DNA of 64,000 bases from Euglena gracilis (GCA_039621445.1 CP154956.1:30882667-30946666), one strand, 5' to 3'. Numbered from the stretch's first letter, positions 24,834 to 36,076 are shown. A program made the numbers and translations. The notes: generated by a model from the letters alone, not told the origin.

Positions 24834-25954
24834 CCTTACAGAACTGCGTGACCTTTGAGCGGCTGCCACAGAGAGCAGCGTGCTGCGTCCTCCTTTGATT
24901 GTGTCATGGCCAGTGCTATTTCTGCTGACTTCTTCTGGAGGCTCACAACCTTCCTGGTTGGACAATTCCTTAGCATAAAAATGGCCATTGGACAATATCA
25001 ATGTGCGATGCCTTGTGACTTACATTTTTTTTTCTCGATGGAGTGGATTGCCTCCACCAAAAAAACACAAAATCCCTCACATTTCGCATTTGTTATGTCA
25101 ACCCCCTTTTTGCGCAATTGTTTTCAGGGCCCCTAACATCTGTCCTCTCTGAGAACATATATTCATACTCATAGAATGATGCTTATATGAACATCTTCGA
25201 GCACTGAGGATGCGCATGAGCACTCATGAGCATCCTTGAGCGACGCATGGAGATCCTTCTGAGTGCAATTTTGGGCAGGGGGTTTGGAAAAACGAGGATC
25301 CTCATGCTTGAGCACTCGAGCTTGAGCAACTTCCTGCTCTTCCATTCTCGGTGCGAAGTTTTTTCAACCAAAATGAACCCAAACTGCAAGTAATTGTGAT
25401 AGGAGGGTGGATCTGAACAAATACTTGAAACCTTAACAGGAAATTGAAAAAAAAATAGTGTATCAAGGGTGGGACAGTTATCCCTGCTGCTCAGCAATTC
25501 TGACTGTTCTGAACTGGCAGAATTTGACCAATCACGCGGAGCGGGGGGATCTCGGAGCGCCCTGGAGTGCCTGAGCAGGAAGGCTCAACCCCACTCCAGG
25601 GGAGTCAGAGCTTGCCTGCTTGACCATGGACCAAAAAAAAATGCCCAAAGATGCTTTTCTGGGCTTCTGGTGCCTTTGGCGACGGAAGTGCCTTTGGGCC
25701 TTCAAACTGACAGTTATTCCCCACGCAAGCGCAAGCCTTTTTTACACTTTGCCTTTTTCGATGTTGTTTTAAATCATCGATTTTTTTAAACCCCAAAATG
25801 GCCTTGTTGAACGCAGCAGCGCCCGAGGGGAAGGTTTGTTATGCCTATAGAGATATTGTTTGAAGACCTCTTCCCTGACCCAGGGGCTCAAAAGATTCCA
25901 ACTGGTTCTGCCAAAAAAAGGGGCTCCGCCAACACGAACCGGCCGCCAACACAC
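24834..25954. other. No gene recognised
   Basis: Unique sequence downstream of the unknown minus-strand gene. Its 3' exons may lie here but I could not join any. A cluster of GATGCTCATGAGCA-type palindromes is at about 25190-25250. Confidence 0.35.
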
Positions 25955-26062
25955 CTTTGCCAGCAGCAGCCACGGCTCCCCCTGGAACGCGAACACCGCC
26001 GGCTCGTCCGCCCCGGTCCACGCCTCGCCCAGCGGTCCCTCGCAGCGCAGCGCATCGTAGTC
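25955..26062 (-). CDS. Gene 2 exon f
   Basis: 36 codons including LGEAWTGADEPAVFAFQGEP and WLLLAK. It begins at GACTAC and ends before GTGTGT, which could be a conventional donor. Confidence 0.8.
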
Positions 26063-28665
26063 GGGGCCAGCACTCTGTTTCCAAACCCGGGGGGAGGTGT
26101 GGTGCTTTGCGCTGTGAGGCCAGCCCACAACCGGCATCCCCCCGGGGGGGGGTCAGGTTTGAATTCTGCTGGCTCAAACCAGACAAATTCCCCGTAAAAT
26201 GGCCATTTTAGGGACTGTCCCCAAAGCCAAGCCTACCCCGGCCCATAAGTGCAACCCACTGGGGGGGTCTGAAGTCAGCTTCACCCCCTGGGGGTGAAGC
26301 TGACTTCTCCCGTCCCCTCCCCCCTCAACCCACGTCGGACCTGAAAAAGAAGCCTGGCGGAGGCCCCCCACCACGTGCGCCGCCGTCCGCAGGCGCAGCG
26401 TGGGGGTCAGCACCGCGGCGCCGACCCGCGTGACGCGCCGGGGCGGCGGCGGCGGCGGCAGGGGTTTTTTTAAGACTGGGAGGAGGGTCCCTCCACCCAC
26501 CACCCCCTGGGGGGGGGGACCAGGGGGGTCCCGGGAGACCCACTCAATTTTCCCCGAAAATGGCCAAAAATCGCGAAAAATGCTAAAAATGGCACTTTTC
26601 AGAAAATTTTGGTGCCCTCGGCGCCAAAAAGTATAACCCACCCCCCCTTGGGGGGACCCCCCCCGGGGGGAGCTTGGCCGGACCCACCCACCCTACCCCT
26701 TCCCCGGGGGTCCACAACTAAAAAAAAAACCCTTGGGCGGCGGCCATGGCGCGGTGGCGTTGGCAGGGCACGGCGGGGCGTTCGTCAGGCGGAACAACAC
26801 CAGCACGTCCCAACAGAGCCCCATCGTTGCCCCCCGAACACGATGCAAGCCCCAGTCGACAGGAAGGCTGCGGGGGATTGTGCTGGGGGGGGGGGGTAGT
26901 GCAGCTGAGCTGTCCGTCCACACCATGGAAGAGGAAAGGTGCAAAATGGACGTTAGCAGGAGGCCATTTGGGTTTGCCCAAACCCGTTGGAGGCAAATAC
27001 CATTCCTTTTGCATGTGAACACATTCAATAAACAGATTCAATATTGCCAAGTTGTTACCCGTGTATGCATGCAGTTGCAAACGTCGGGCTTTTCATTCGC
27101 ATACGTGCATGACACAATTGCATCACACAACACAGCACGGCACAACACAGCACAAGACCATCACCACACCTCCATCCAACCCTGAGACAGGAATGGGGTG
27201 TGCAGAAGACTAAGGCCAAAGAGAACTCTGGGCACTGTTGGGCAGCACCAGTAGGGACGGGGCGGACGGCTGCAGCGAAAAGGAATCCGCGCTAAACGGG
27301 CCGTGCAGCGGCAGCCCGTAGTTCGGGATGGGGACGTGGCTGAAGCCGCGGCGCGAGATGGACGCCTCGAGGTAGTCCCCATCAGGCCTGCGGTCCAGGC
27401 AGGTGGGGTCAAACATGCACATGGGGAGGTGAAAATTGCAACAAAAAAAAAGCGAAAACTGTTCAGCTCTCAAACATAAAAACTCCAAAAAATGCATAAA
27501 AAAAGCAGTGCATTCCCCCTCCCTTGAGGTTCAGGTCTCCAATGGGTCCCAATCAGAAGTGATAGGCAAGTGCGTTTCCCGTGGACGCTGCTCCAGCAAG
27601 AGGAAATCCCATCTGGAGGAAAGGCCTGGTCTCCACAGAGGTTCTGGACTTCGGTATACATTTCGTCCTCGCGGGACAGGAGGCGGGCAGGGTATGGGTG
27701 GCGGTGCGGGAGGAGGTCGGTGGGGCTCCACAGCAGGAACGTCAGCCGCAGGCTTGCGACCGGCCACACATGACACGCTGGGAGACACACAGACAACTGG
27801 GAAAGCGCTTCGACTAACCTTGCGAGGTACAATCAACTGCCGGGCCAGAGGAATGTAACTCAAGGCACAGGTTTTCTCACCTTGTCCGCCAGGGAGGAGG
27901 TTGCAAACGGGCCAGCCAGGGATGTATGGAAAGCCTGGGGGGGGGGGGTGCAGACTCCCCCCAACATGGAGGGGGGGGGGGTCGGACCCCCAACCCTCCT
28001 ACCTCGAAACTGAAGGGGGCAGGAAATTCGTGGGTTTGTGGGTGGGAAAAGGGCACATACCAACCCTAAATAGTTGAAAAATGCCTAATTTTTCTTTGAA
28101 AATAAATCCAAAAGATGCTCTCATTTTTGAACTATTTTTTACCATGTTCCATGTGGAAACATGAAAACATCAAAAAAGTGCAATATGCTCAAAAGTGAGG
28201 GAGAAGGGCTTTTTCGTTCATTTTCTGGCACTGTGAGCCATCAAAGTTTCCGCTCTTTTTGCAACCTGCCAAGAGGGGGTTCCCCAAACTCCGACCCCCG
28301 ACCCTACCACCTTACACCCCAGGAGGGGGGGTTGGGACCCCTCCCCCTACCACCTAATCCGAACTAATACCCCCCCAATACACAACAACACCAACAGGCT
28401 TCCCACTTCCCATCCATTCCTGGCACAAGCACAGGGGGCGGTGAGAAATGACCCGGGGCATGTCGTTTGCCTGGGGGGGGGGCTCCCACGCCACACGTGC
28501 CCGTCCACCAAACCATTCTCCGGTGGTCGGCAGGTCTGGCCCCCATCGCCACGCTGAGGACGGCGGCGGCCACGGCCCCCCATGCCGGCGGGAGGGGCCA
28601 CCGGGCGGCGGGCTTGGGGGCGGCAGGCTTCGCGGGGTTGTGCCGGCAGGGCTGGCCTTGGGGGT
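25955..28665 (-). CDS. Unknown multi-exon gene (gene 2), whole span
   Basis: Five exons at 27629-27755, 27243-27374, 26736-26800, 26369-26450 and 25955-26062 join in one frame on the minus strand to give about 170 residues. All have strong G/C third positions, natural composition and no low-complexity beyond a proline run. A further upstream exon with a hydrophobic stretch is likely at 28490-28665. The joined stretch has no motif I recognise. Junctions are bounded by inverted repeats rather than GT-AG, and one intron is a TIR element. The gene may extend further both ways (possible exons near 30.6 and 33.8 kb). The orientation matches the cyclase gene. It may encode a membrane or secreted protein, but this is only an inference from the hydrophobic segment. 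Confidence 0.7.
26063..26368 (-). other. Gene 2 intron e-f, nonconventional
   Basis: 306 nt from GGGGGCC to GGCCCC on the coding strand. Removal joins HVV to DYDALRCEG in frame. No GT-AG pair gives the same join. It contains a perfect 37-bp hairpin at 26271-26307. Confidence 0.7.
26271..26307. repeat. Perfect hairpin in intron
   Basis: GAAGTCAGCTTCACCCCC, one base, then its exact complement. Confidence 0.95.
26369..26450 (-). CDS. Gene 2 exon e
   Basis: 82 nt reading RRVTRVGAAVLTPTLRLRTA then AHVV, continuing the frame of exon d across the TIR element. Confidence 0.8.
26459..26735 (+). mobile_element. TIR element A1, acting as an intron
   Basis: 277 bp. Ends are CAGGGGTTTTTTTAAG and, inverted, a form of TTTTTTTTCCCAAG-type terminus (read CAAGGG on the other strand). 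A perfect 8-bp duplication GGCGGCGG lies at 26451-26458 and 26736-26743. The conserved core AAATGGCCAAAAATCGCGAA then ...GCTAAAAATGGCAC is shared with A2, A3 and A4. It lies between two exon pieces of gene 2, and deleting it with one duplication copy gives an uninterrupted frame. Confidence 0.9.
26736..26800 (-). CDS. Gene 2 exon d
   Basis: 65 nt reading VLFRLTNAPPCPANATAPWP and a proline run encoded by the duplicated CCGCCGCC site. Sequence upstream that stays open (as far as about 26870) falls inside the intron according to the paired ends. Confidence 0.8.
26801..27242 (-). other. Gene 2 intron c-d, nonconventional
   Basis: 442 nt flanked by the direct repeat GTGCTG. On the coding strand it starts CCCAACAGTGCCC and ends GGGGCTCTGTTGGGAC, a near-perfect inverted repeat. 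Removing one GTGCTG copy and the interior joins SLLVL to VLFRLT in frame. Confidence 0.8.
27243..27374 (-). CDS. Gene 2 exon c
   Basis: 44 codons including YLEASISRRGFSHVPIPNYG and LPLHGPFSADSFSLQPSAPS. Very high third-position GC. Confidence 0.85.
27375..27628 (-). other. Gene 2 intron b-c, nonconventional
   Basis: 254 nt. Coding-strand ends CAGGCCT near the 5' end and AGGCCTGATGGG near the 3' end. The exon flanks share GGAC/GGAC. Removal joins NLCGD to YLEAS in frame. Confidence 0.75.
27629..27755 (-). CDS. Gene 2 exon b
   Basis: Frame SLRLTFLLWSPTDLLP, then SREDEMYTEVQNLCGD. The 5' boundary is not fixed. Confidence 0.65.
27930..28370. repeat. G/C-tract repeat fragments
   Basis: Paired G-tract and C-tract blocks (27940-28000 and 28265-28375) around AT-rich sequence. 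Possibly an element whose ends I could not define. Confidence 0.4.
28490..28665 (-). CDS. Candidate gene 2 exon a with hydrophobic stretch
   Basis: Coding-strand frame with strong GC3 reading WGAVAAAVLSVAMGARPADH. It could be a short transmembrane segment or signal anchor. Two other frames are also open, so confidence is low. Confidence 0.35.
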
Positions 28666-28950
28666 CTGCCTGGGGCGTTCTGAGGGGGGGGGTCAGTTAT
28701 TCACGCGCGAAGGGGTCCAAACTGGGTAGGTTTGGCCCGCCCCCCCCCCTCTTCCGACTCTGCCATTTCGCCGGGGTCCAAAAATCGGTCAAAAAATCGA
28801 TTTTTTGAAAGTATCTCGAGAAAACGTACATCATTTCCGGAAATGTCGGTCTGACGAAGTGTACCCCGGAGGCCCTCTATCACCCCCCCGTTCGCCGTTT
28901 TGGCCGCCGTTTTGACATGCCTGGTCCAACGTTCCGCATGGACTCTCAAC

Positions 28951-29511
28951 CAGGGAATTTCTTAAGGACCCCCGGGGGGGGGGGGGGTCCAGCCTCCGGC
29001 TGGCAAAAAGGCCGCTGGCTGGATTTGAGCTGCTGGCTGTACCCCCCCCCCCCGGGGGGGTGGGGGGAGGGGGGGGTCCGGGGCTGGAGCAGGCTGGGCT
29101 GGGCTGGGTCGAGGAAAAACAAAATTTTCTAACACATTTTTGCCATTTTCGACATTTTGATGGGTGGAGCTAGATCAAGGCTGGGGGGCTGCGATGGAGG
29201 GGCTGTGATGAGGGGAAAAAATGCAGGGATAAGTGAGCTGGGCAGCCCAGTTGGCTGGTCGGCCTGCGGCCGGCTGGGCCGGCCTTCGGCCGGCTGGCCC
29301 GGCCTCCGGCCGGGCTGAAATAAAGTGAAAATAAAGTCGGGTCCAGCCCGGCCGGAGGCCGGCCGGGCTGGACCCGACTTTATTTCACTCGACCCCGGGG
29401 GGGGGGGGGGGCTCCCAGCCCGAATTTGGGCTGCTGGCTGGATTTGAGATGCTGGCTGGCTGGACCCCCCCCCGGGGGGGTAGGGTACCCTCCGGCTTAA
29501 GAAATTCCCTG
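28951..29511. mobile_element. TIR element J1 with central palindrome
   Basis: 561 bp with ends CAGGGAATTTCTTAAG and, inverted, CTTAAGAAATTCCCTG. Perfect 8-bp duplication CTCTCAAC (28943-28950 and 29512-29519). GGCTGG-rich arms mirror each other around a long palindrome at 29329-29385. Related to J2 (62827-63240). Confidence 0.9.
29329..29385. repeat. 57-bp palindrome at the centre of J1
   Basis: AAATAAAGTCGGGTCCAGCC and onward, matched by its complement through CGACTTTATTT, with only a few bases between the arms. Confidence 0.95.
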
Positions 29512-29519
29512 CTCTCAAC

Positions 29520-30500
29520 GGGCAGTTCTCATGTTACCTGCCCCCCCCCCTTGTCCACCAACTGGGTTCCTAAAAAACCCGACCAGGAGCGGGGGGCGGG
29601 TAATGGTACGCACCCCCTCCCTTACCGACAACCCCGACCGGGGGTGTTCGGTATATAGGGGTGGTCGGTGGACAAGGGGGGGTACAAACTAACTGCCACA
29701 GGCGCGGGAGGTCATTTGGGGGGGGATAGCGTTGTATGGCATTTCTTTGTGACAGCTGCCTACGGCAAGAGCGACCCACAACCACATCAAAAAAGAAGGA
29801 TACGTGAAGCAGCTTACCTGCCAGAGGCTAAAAATACAGGGATGCACCACCATACTAGAAGTTGGTGGCTGCGGAACTCATGCCACTGGGCAAAAAAAGC
29901 AGTGATTATGGCATACAGTGTGGACAAAAAAAAATGCGGGAGACGGAAATTACGGTGAAAAAACAATACGTAAATTATTGGACATTTTTGGTTTTGAAAA
30001 AAAATACAAGAAAATTCAAAATTTCTGGGAAATGGTGGTAATAGAAATTTTTTTCAGTTGTAATGAATATTTTTAGCAAAAAAAAAACCGAAAAGAAAAA
30101 AATAATAAAAACGTCCAAAATGAACTTCAGGTGGTCTTTGTCATCATTTTCATTTAAAAATAACCCAAAAAATTGACAGCATAATGAAAGCCCATCTTTT
30201 TGTCTGTGAAACTTGACTACCCCTGAGTGTGGCTCCCCCAAAGGGTGTATTGGAGAAGAATTACAGAACGTTTCCAGCAAAAATGCAACAGAAAACAATT
30301 TTTCTGTGACATGGTGTTCGGGGCATACTTTAGACATTGCTGCGGCACACGGACGTATGCCAAGAAATATGCCACACTCCAAAGCTGGCTGCAGAAAAAA
30401 TTCTTCTGCGGTGGTTACGGTACGGCACAAGAAAACATTTTTTCCAGCTGCACCACTTGCAAGCATGGTCCACACTATGGTGTGAGTTGTGACAACATGG
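29520..30500. other. No gene recognised
   Basis: A repeat-like piece at about 29540-29690 has inverted CCTTGTCCACC / GGTGGACAAGG ends. Then AT-rich sequence follows. Both strands are open near 30230-30500 but neither is convincing. Confidence 0.35.
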
Positions 30501-30529
30501 TGATTTGGCTTGAATACCTCGACGGGTTC

Positions 30530-30800
30530 CCCAGCCGAGGCTGGGCAAGCCCTGGGCGGGGGGTGGCGGCAACGCCGACCCCCGGCCCGGGTCGGCCCTT
30601 CTTCGGCATCCCCGCGGCGGGAGAGGCGGCGCCTGGAGGGACGGGCGAGGGCCACCGCCAATCCCGTCACCGCCAATATGCAAACAGGGGTGGACCCCCG
30701 TTCCGCGCTGTTCCCCGACTTTGTGACGGCACTGTCCCATCCCAAATGGCCATCGAACCGGGGGCCTTGGGGACGGGCGGGAATCGGCCCTACGGGGCAA
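30530..30800 (-). CDS. Candidate exon with hydrophobic segment
   Basis: GC-rich block. One minus-strand frame reads VCILAVTGLAVALARPSRRR, a short hydrophobic run followed by basic residues, as expected of a membrane segment with a cytosolic flank. The other two minus frames and one plus frame are also open, so this is tentative. It could be an upstream exon of gene 2. Confidence 0.3.
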
Positions 30801-30812
30801 CTGGGTCCAGAA

Positions 30813-31105
30813 CAGGGGTTTTTTTAAGCCGGGGGGGGGGGGGGGGGTCCCCCCCCCACCCCCCCGCCCCCCTGGGGGGGCCCCCCCCGGGGGGGGGGGG
30901 AGGGGGTCCCGGGGGACCCACAAAAAATGGCCGAAAAAATCGCGAAAAGTGCTAAAAATAGAATTTTTTCGGCGCCTGCGGCGCAAAAAAGTATATCCCA
31001 CCCCCCTCCGGGGGGGACCCCCCCCGGGGGGGGAGGGGGTCCGGCGGACCCACCCACCCTACCCCCCCCTCCCCCCCCGGGGGGCCAAACTTAAAAAAAT
31101 CCCTG
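30813..31105 (+). mobile_element. TIR element A2
   Basis: 293 bp, CAGGGGTTTTTTTAAG to CTTAAAAAAATCCCTG, with a perfect 8-bp duplication GTCCAGAA (30805-30812 and 31106-31113). Shared family core with a GGCGCCTGCGGCGC hairpin. The flanks are GC-rich and may be exon sequence, but no frame can be chosen. Confidence 0.9.
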
Positions 31106-31735
31106 GTCCAGAAAGGAACGGCCGGTGCGGTGCCACCGGAGAACGCTTAGGCAAGACCCCCCCCACACCCCCCGCCGCCGCCCAAACCAAACCACGCGCA
31201 CAAGCGGGGCCGGAGGCTCTCCCCAGCGGCGCAGTGCTGCCTTGGGGTGGCCGCTGCCAGGGAAGTGCGCAGGGGTGGGGTCGGGAGGGGGAGGCACTGG
31301 CGGGGGAGGGCGGCCAGCGTGGCGTTTTCGCGGCAAATTGACATGCGCGACCATCACAGCAGAGGAGGGATGTGGGGGGGTCCACAGGGTTGGGGGTTGG
31401 GTGGGAGCAGACTGGCAGAGTAGGAGGAAGTCAAAGCGAATCAGTGCCGGGGGGAGGCGGGCAGAAGCAGGGTTGCTTGCTTGGCAAGGGACGAGAGTGG
31501 GGAAGTGTGGAGTGGTGCCATTCTGGGCCGGGAAGACAGCATGGCCTACAACTTCTCCTTCAACAAGGATTGGGAGTGAACACAGAAAGCTTCAGCTGGA
31601 AGGGTTACCCCATGTTTCCAACAGACAGCTATTGTCCGGACCGCAATTTTCCCACTCGAGTGTTCGCTGGACACAGGGGAGTGGTATGTACTTTTATTTG
31701 GATTTGGCTCGGTGCTAAACCCTCCCTCCAATGAT
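31106..31735. other. GC-rich block, possible exons, strand unclear
   Basis: High GC with open frames on both strands from 31.1 to 31.7 kb. I cannot pick a frame with confidence. Confidence 0.3.
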
Positions 31736-32108
31736 ACCCCCCCCCAAGTAATAACCCCCCCTCGGGGTCCGACTTCGGCGACCGGGTTAATACCCCCGGT
31801 TTCGGGCCGAAGGCCTGGATTTTGACCTGAAAATGTAGGTAAAAATCACAATCTCTGACAACAAATTACGAAAAAAATCGATTTTTCTGGATCATCTGAC
31901 CTCCAAAAAATGCTGAATTTCATAAGAAAGTACAAAAAATGAAGGGGAGTTTTGGAGATATTTTGGCTCCTACGGGACTTCAAAAAATTTCGAAAAAATT
32001 TTGGGGTGCTATTACCCCCCCAAATAATACCCCCCCCCCTCGGACCGGGACTTCGGGCAAAATAATAATAATTACCACCCGGGGGGGATTTTTGGGGGGT
32101 TGCCACCA
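31736..32108 (+). mobile_element. Repeat element L1 (AATAATACCCCC type)
   Basis: Blocks of TAATACCCCCCC and TCGGGNCCGACTTCGG flank an AT-rich core. A related copy with inverted polarity (TTTATTATTTGGGGGG phrases) is at 51968-52370, and a fragment is near 57760-57870. No clear target duplication. Confidence 0.5.
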
Positions 32109-33799
32109 CGGCAGTCTAACCACATTGCAATGCTCTTAACTCCTGTGTTTGGTGGGCTGAAAATACACACCATGATAAAGTCTGGAAATCTTTGATAGAT
32201 TTTGATGACGACAAGAAGAAAAAAACCAAAAAAAACACTGAAAAATGCCAAAGCTAAAACGATGGAAAGTGATAAAATGGGGCTCATTCACACTCCGAAT
32301 TGTATCCATTGGGATCCATTAATCAACGAAACTACAAAAAAAAGAGGGCAAAATAGCCCCCCCAAAAGATTCAGAAGGAGATCTTTGCTTTTGAAAATTT
32401 GCCCAAAAATAATAACCCCCTCACCAAACAATTATTTTTTCCTTTTTGTAACTCCCGTGCGAACAAAATCAGTAGAGGTCCTAGCGCCAAAAAAGCTGAG
32501 GCCCAATGTAAACATTCAACCTGGAATAGGAGACGTAGCGCTAAAAAATGACGGATGTGCTTCACAGTGAAATGGAGAAAACCCAAATAAAGATGAAGGG
32601 GAAATGCCAAAATAGCAGGGATTCTCAGCCATCCACTCCACACCAGCCAACTTCGAACCGTGTCCGAGAAAAGCCACCACCAACTGCACAGCGATGGGGC
32701 AGGAGGGGAGGGCAGAGGCACGCCAGAGAAGGCACGTGGGCGGCGGAGTGAAGGAGGGGTCAAGACAGGCTTGCAATGGGAGTGCCTCCCACCAAGGCGG
32801 TCTGGCCATGTCGGTGTTGGGGAAGGAACAGCTGGTCTCAGGCACTCGCACAATTCAAAGCGTGCAACTTCACCCTAACGTCAAACCTCCTACCCGCCCC
32901 TCCGTTCACCGACCGGCAACATCTGTCCTCCGACCGGGGGGGGGGGGGGGTGGTCGTTGGACAAGAGATCAGAAAAAGGTCGGCGGGTACCCAGGGCCCC
33001 CCCCCAAAAAAGCCAAAATTAGCCTTCTTGGCACAGCCACTGCCCCATCAGCCAGCGCTGACAAGGACTGTGTGTTGTCTGGACATGTGTTGTCCAACGG
33101 TGGGGTCACAGGAACCCACCCCAACCCAGCCCAGTATGGAACACCTCACCCCCTTTCCCGGGCTGGATTCGAGTTGGCATTCGGGAGGGTTGGAAATTGC
33201 AAAATTCTCACAGGGCTGGCCTCAGTTTTGTAGGGTGCGCTGTGGCAAAGGTGACTGTGGTGGTGGTGCCAGTGCGTGCACACGCATGACCACAGCCCAT
33301 AGACTGGCAGAGGTTCTAGGGCTTGGGGTTGGTATGATCCAGAAAAGGTACATGAAAACTTACACTCCATCCTGTTCTTACACAAAGGATTTGAGGTATT
33401 TCCCCCCCTCGGTGTCAAAAAGGGGTGGCGACCACAACTTTGGTGACAAAAGGAGGGATGACAAGCCACCTGGGGGGAGGGGACTGCATATTGGCTTGCT
33501 CATCAGCACAGGAGCTGCCTCTACACCCACTTTCTGAATCCCAAAGAATGGCAAGGGGGAAACGCAGGAAATTTGTTTTGAGTTTGAGTTTTAGATCGTC
33601 AGGATCCACAACGTTGGGCAGAAATCAGCAATTCATTTGCGATGGTGGGGAGGGGATGATGATTGGGATCCTGCGGATGCCTGGTGGCCGACCAAGGCTG
33701 TTGGGCTGCAGAAGCAGCTCTCACCCAGCGCAATGTCAGGCCTGGCCTGCAATGCCGGGCCGATGCGTGGGGTTAATGGGGATCGCGGCGCGCTGCAAA
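32109..33799. other. No gene recognised
   Basis: Mixed sequence. A family C-like fragment (ATCTGTCCTCCGACCGG) sits at about 32920-33060. Open GC-rich frames exist on both strands at 32.7-33.2 kb without clear protein character. Confidence 0.35.
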
Positions 33800-33880
33800 G
33801 TCCTCTGGGAGATGCCTCCAGGAGGTTTTTGTTGAAGACGTCATATGGGAAGACCTGGCGGATGGGGTCCCCGAGATGGG
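33800..33880 (-). CDS. Candidate exon, unknown product
   Basis: Minus-strand frame GDPIRQVFPYDVFNKNLLEA with high third-position GC. It could belong to the 5' part of gene 2, but no junction was resolved. Confidence 0.35.
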
Positions 33881-34390
33881 AGAGGGGTGGGTGGGAATCC
33901 AACCCACTACTGCACTTTGAAATAGAAAAATTTCTTCGGCAGGCCACATAAAATTTTTGGAAAATTTCACCTCTGGAAAAATGGGAAGGGATGGAGGTGT
34001 AAACTGCGGACCCACTACCTCCTCCTTGTCCAAGCACCAGGAAGTGTAGGTAAGAATTGGGGGATTGCCTAATTTTGCCCAAAATACAACTTACAGGAGG
34101 CAGTGTTTAACAAGGGGAAAGAAACTGGACTGCAAAAAAGTTCGGTGCTTCGCACCAAAAAAAAAGAAATTTCGCCTTCATTGACCCACTGTTCAAATTG
34201 AAGGCATTTGAATTAAAAAAAAACTCAACAGTGTGCTTTGAGACGGCAGTTGGCATTACAATGGTGATGCTGAGGTTGCAGGTGGGCGTGGGGTGCGTCC
34301 TGCGTTGCGGCCTGGCATGGTGTTCGCTCTTGCTGCCTGGACAACGTCAGCAAGACGACGACGGCTTTCATTGCTATTATTCTTCTGTAA
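33881..34390. other. No gene recognised
   Basis: Unique sequence with a GTGCTTCGCACC hairpin at about 34144. Confidence 0.35.
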
Positions 34391-34622
34391 AACCCCCCAA
34401 ATGACCTGGCGGGGTACCAGGTTATTGGACCCAACTTTTGGCCCTGCCCCCCCCCCCCCCGCCAGGTTATTTGGGCCCTTTTTTCAGCGTTGTAAAGGAA
34501 TTTTGCCTAAAAAGGGGGTGCCAAGTTACTGGAACCATCATTTTTGCCGCCGCCCCCCCCCACCAAGTTATTCGGCCACTGCCAGGAGCAAGGGCCCCGC
34601 CAGGTTATTTGGGGGGGGGTTA
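34391..34622. mobile_element. Inverted-repeat element O1 (CCAGGTTATT repeats)
   Basis: About 230 bp with ends AACCCCCCAAATGACCTGGC and, inverted, GCCAGGTTATTTGGGGGG. Several internal AGGTTATT/AAGTTATT phrases. Target duplication not found. Confidence 0.55.
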
Positions 34623-35807
34623 GCACTGGCCAGAATTTGCCTGTCCGTATGTCCTGGACCCCTCTTTGAACTTGTGCACCCGGAACAGGCCAACACAGGA
34701 AAACAGTCTCACCAACCACAGTGGCCACCACGCTGATTTTGGGTCCAGGTTGTTGGGCCATCTGATGAGACAATATCTCACATGATAAAGCTTCAAGATT
34801 TTCTGTAACATCGAAATTCGAGAAATTTAGCATAATACACACACATGAGAAAATTCCCTTCTCGGGAAGAAAAACTTGAAAAGGTTAGATTAGAACCAAG
34901 GGGGTGGTATTTGGACCATACCACTGCCCACCAATGACGGGAATCACTTTCCACTTTTCAAAAAAGCAGTCAGTCACTTTTCAAAAAACCAGTGGGGGGG
35001 TCGGTCACTCTGGCCACTAAAAACCAGTGGGGGGGGGGGGGTCGGTCACTCTGGCCACTAGGCCAAAAATGGCTCAAAATCAATGGGTTTTGGTCAAACC
35101 CCGAAAAATTCCAGCACCTTTGGTTCCAGGTGGCCACCCTCTTCCAGGTAGTCCTTTAGAGGTGAAACACACCAAAAGATAATCCCTCCAAGTGCAACCC
35201 CCCGGAGGTCAGCGCGGCCGTCCAACTAACACACGGGGGGGAGGGGAACTGCCTTCCCTGCAGGGTTCATGAGCGCCAGAGGGCAAGCGGCCCAATGATC
35301 AGCAGGTATTCAGTCTTACCCCCCCCCAAGCAGAGGACACCGTTTCGAAGGGTTTCTTGTCTTCTTGGCTATCAACTTGGAATTGGAGGTCAAAAAATGT
35401 TGAAAGATGATCTCCTCTCCTGGGGGGTTGGCATTCGGACAGAGGTGGGCACTTGAAAACTCCTGTGCAGGGTGGGGTTCAAATCCACTTGGAAGGGAAT
35501 CAGTGACACTCCGTGATGCGAATCTCAACGGAGCCCCGGGGCATAGGAAATGCGGAGCGTGCAAACAGGCCCCTGTGGACCAGGCCTCTCAAAGCCATCC
35601 GATTCCAACGATACATCAACAATGGCACTGGGGAAATAATTGATTGCGTAGGCAATGCCATTGTCTACATAATCAATAATAATAATTCTTGCATATTTTG
35701 AGAGCCGTGTTCAAGAAAGGAAAGGCTGGCATGAGAATCGATGTTAGGTGGTGGGGGTGATGATAACCCTCTCTGTGACATAAATTATCAGAACACATTG
35801 TTGTAAC
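34623..35807. other. No gene recognised
   Basis: Contains a diverged relative of element I1 at about 34920-35150 (CAGTCAGTCAC phrases). No gene called. Confidence 0.35.
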
Positions 35808-36076
35808 CAGGGGTTTTTTTTTTGAGATGGGGGCCCCCCCCCCCCCCCCCGGGGGGGGGGGGGGAGGGTCCCGGGGACCCACTCAATCCCCCCCCCGAAA
35901 AAGCCAAAAATCGCGAAAAATGCTAAAAATAGCACATTTTTCAAAAATTTTCGGCGCCTTCGGCACCGAAAAGTATAACCCACTCCCCCCTGGGGGGAAC
36001 CCCCCCTGGGGGGAACCCCCCCTGGGGGGACCCTTCCTCGTGGGGGAGGCTCGGCCGGACTAAAAAAAAAACCCTT
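35808..36076 (+). mobile_element. TIR element A3
   Basis: 269 bp of the A family. Flanks are GTTGTAAC (35800-35807) and GTTGGAAC (36077-36084), a 7 of 8 match, so this copy may be older. The core has GGCGCCTTCGGCACC. Confidence 0.85.

Noticed and set aside
29975-30745. A 256-codon minus-strand ORF
   Set aside because: Much of it is F- and K-rich AT sequence. Only the GC-rich end looks coding, and that part is listed as a tentative exon.
35440-35500. GGTTCAAATCC, a tRNA B-box-like sequence
   Set aside because: No matching A-box, acceptor stem or anticodon arm could be folded around it.
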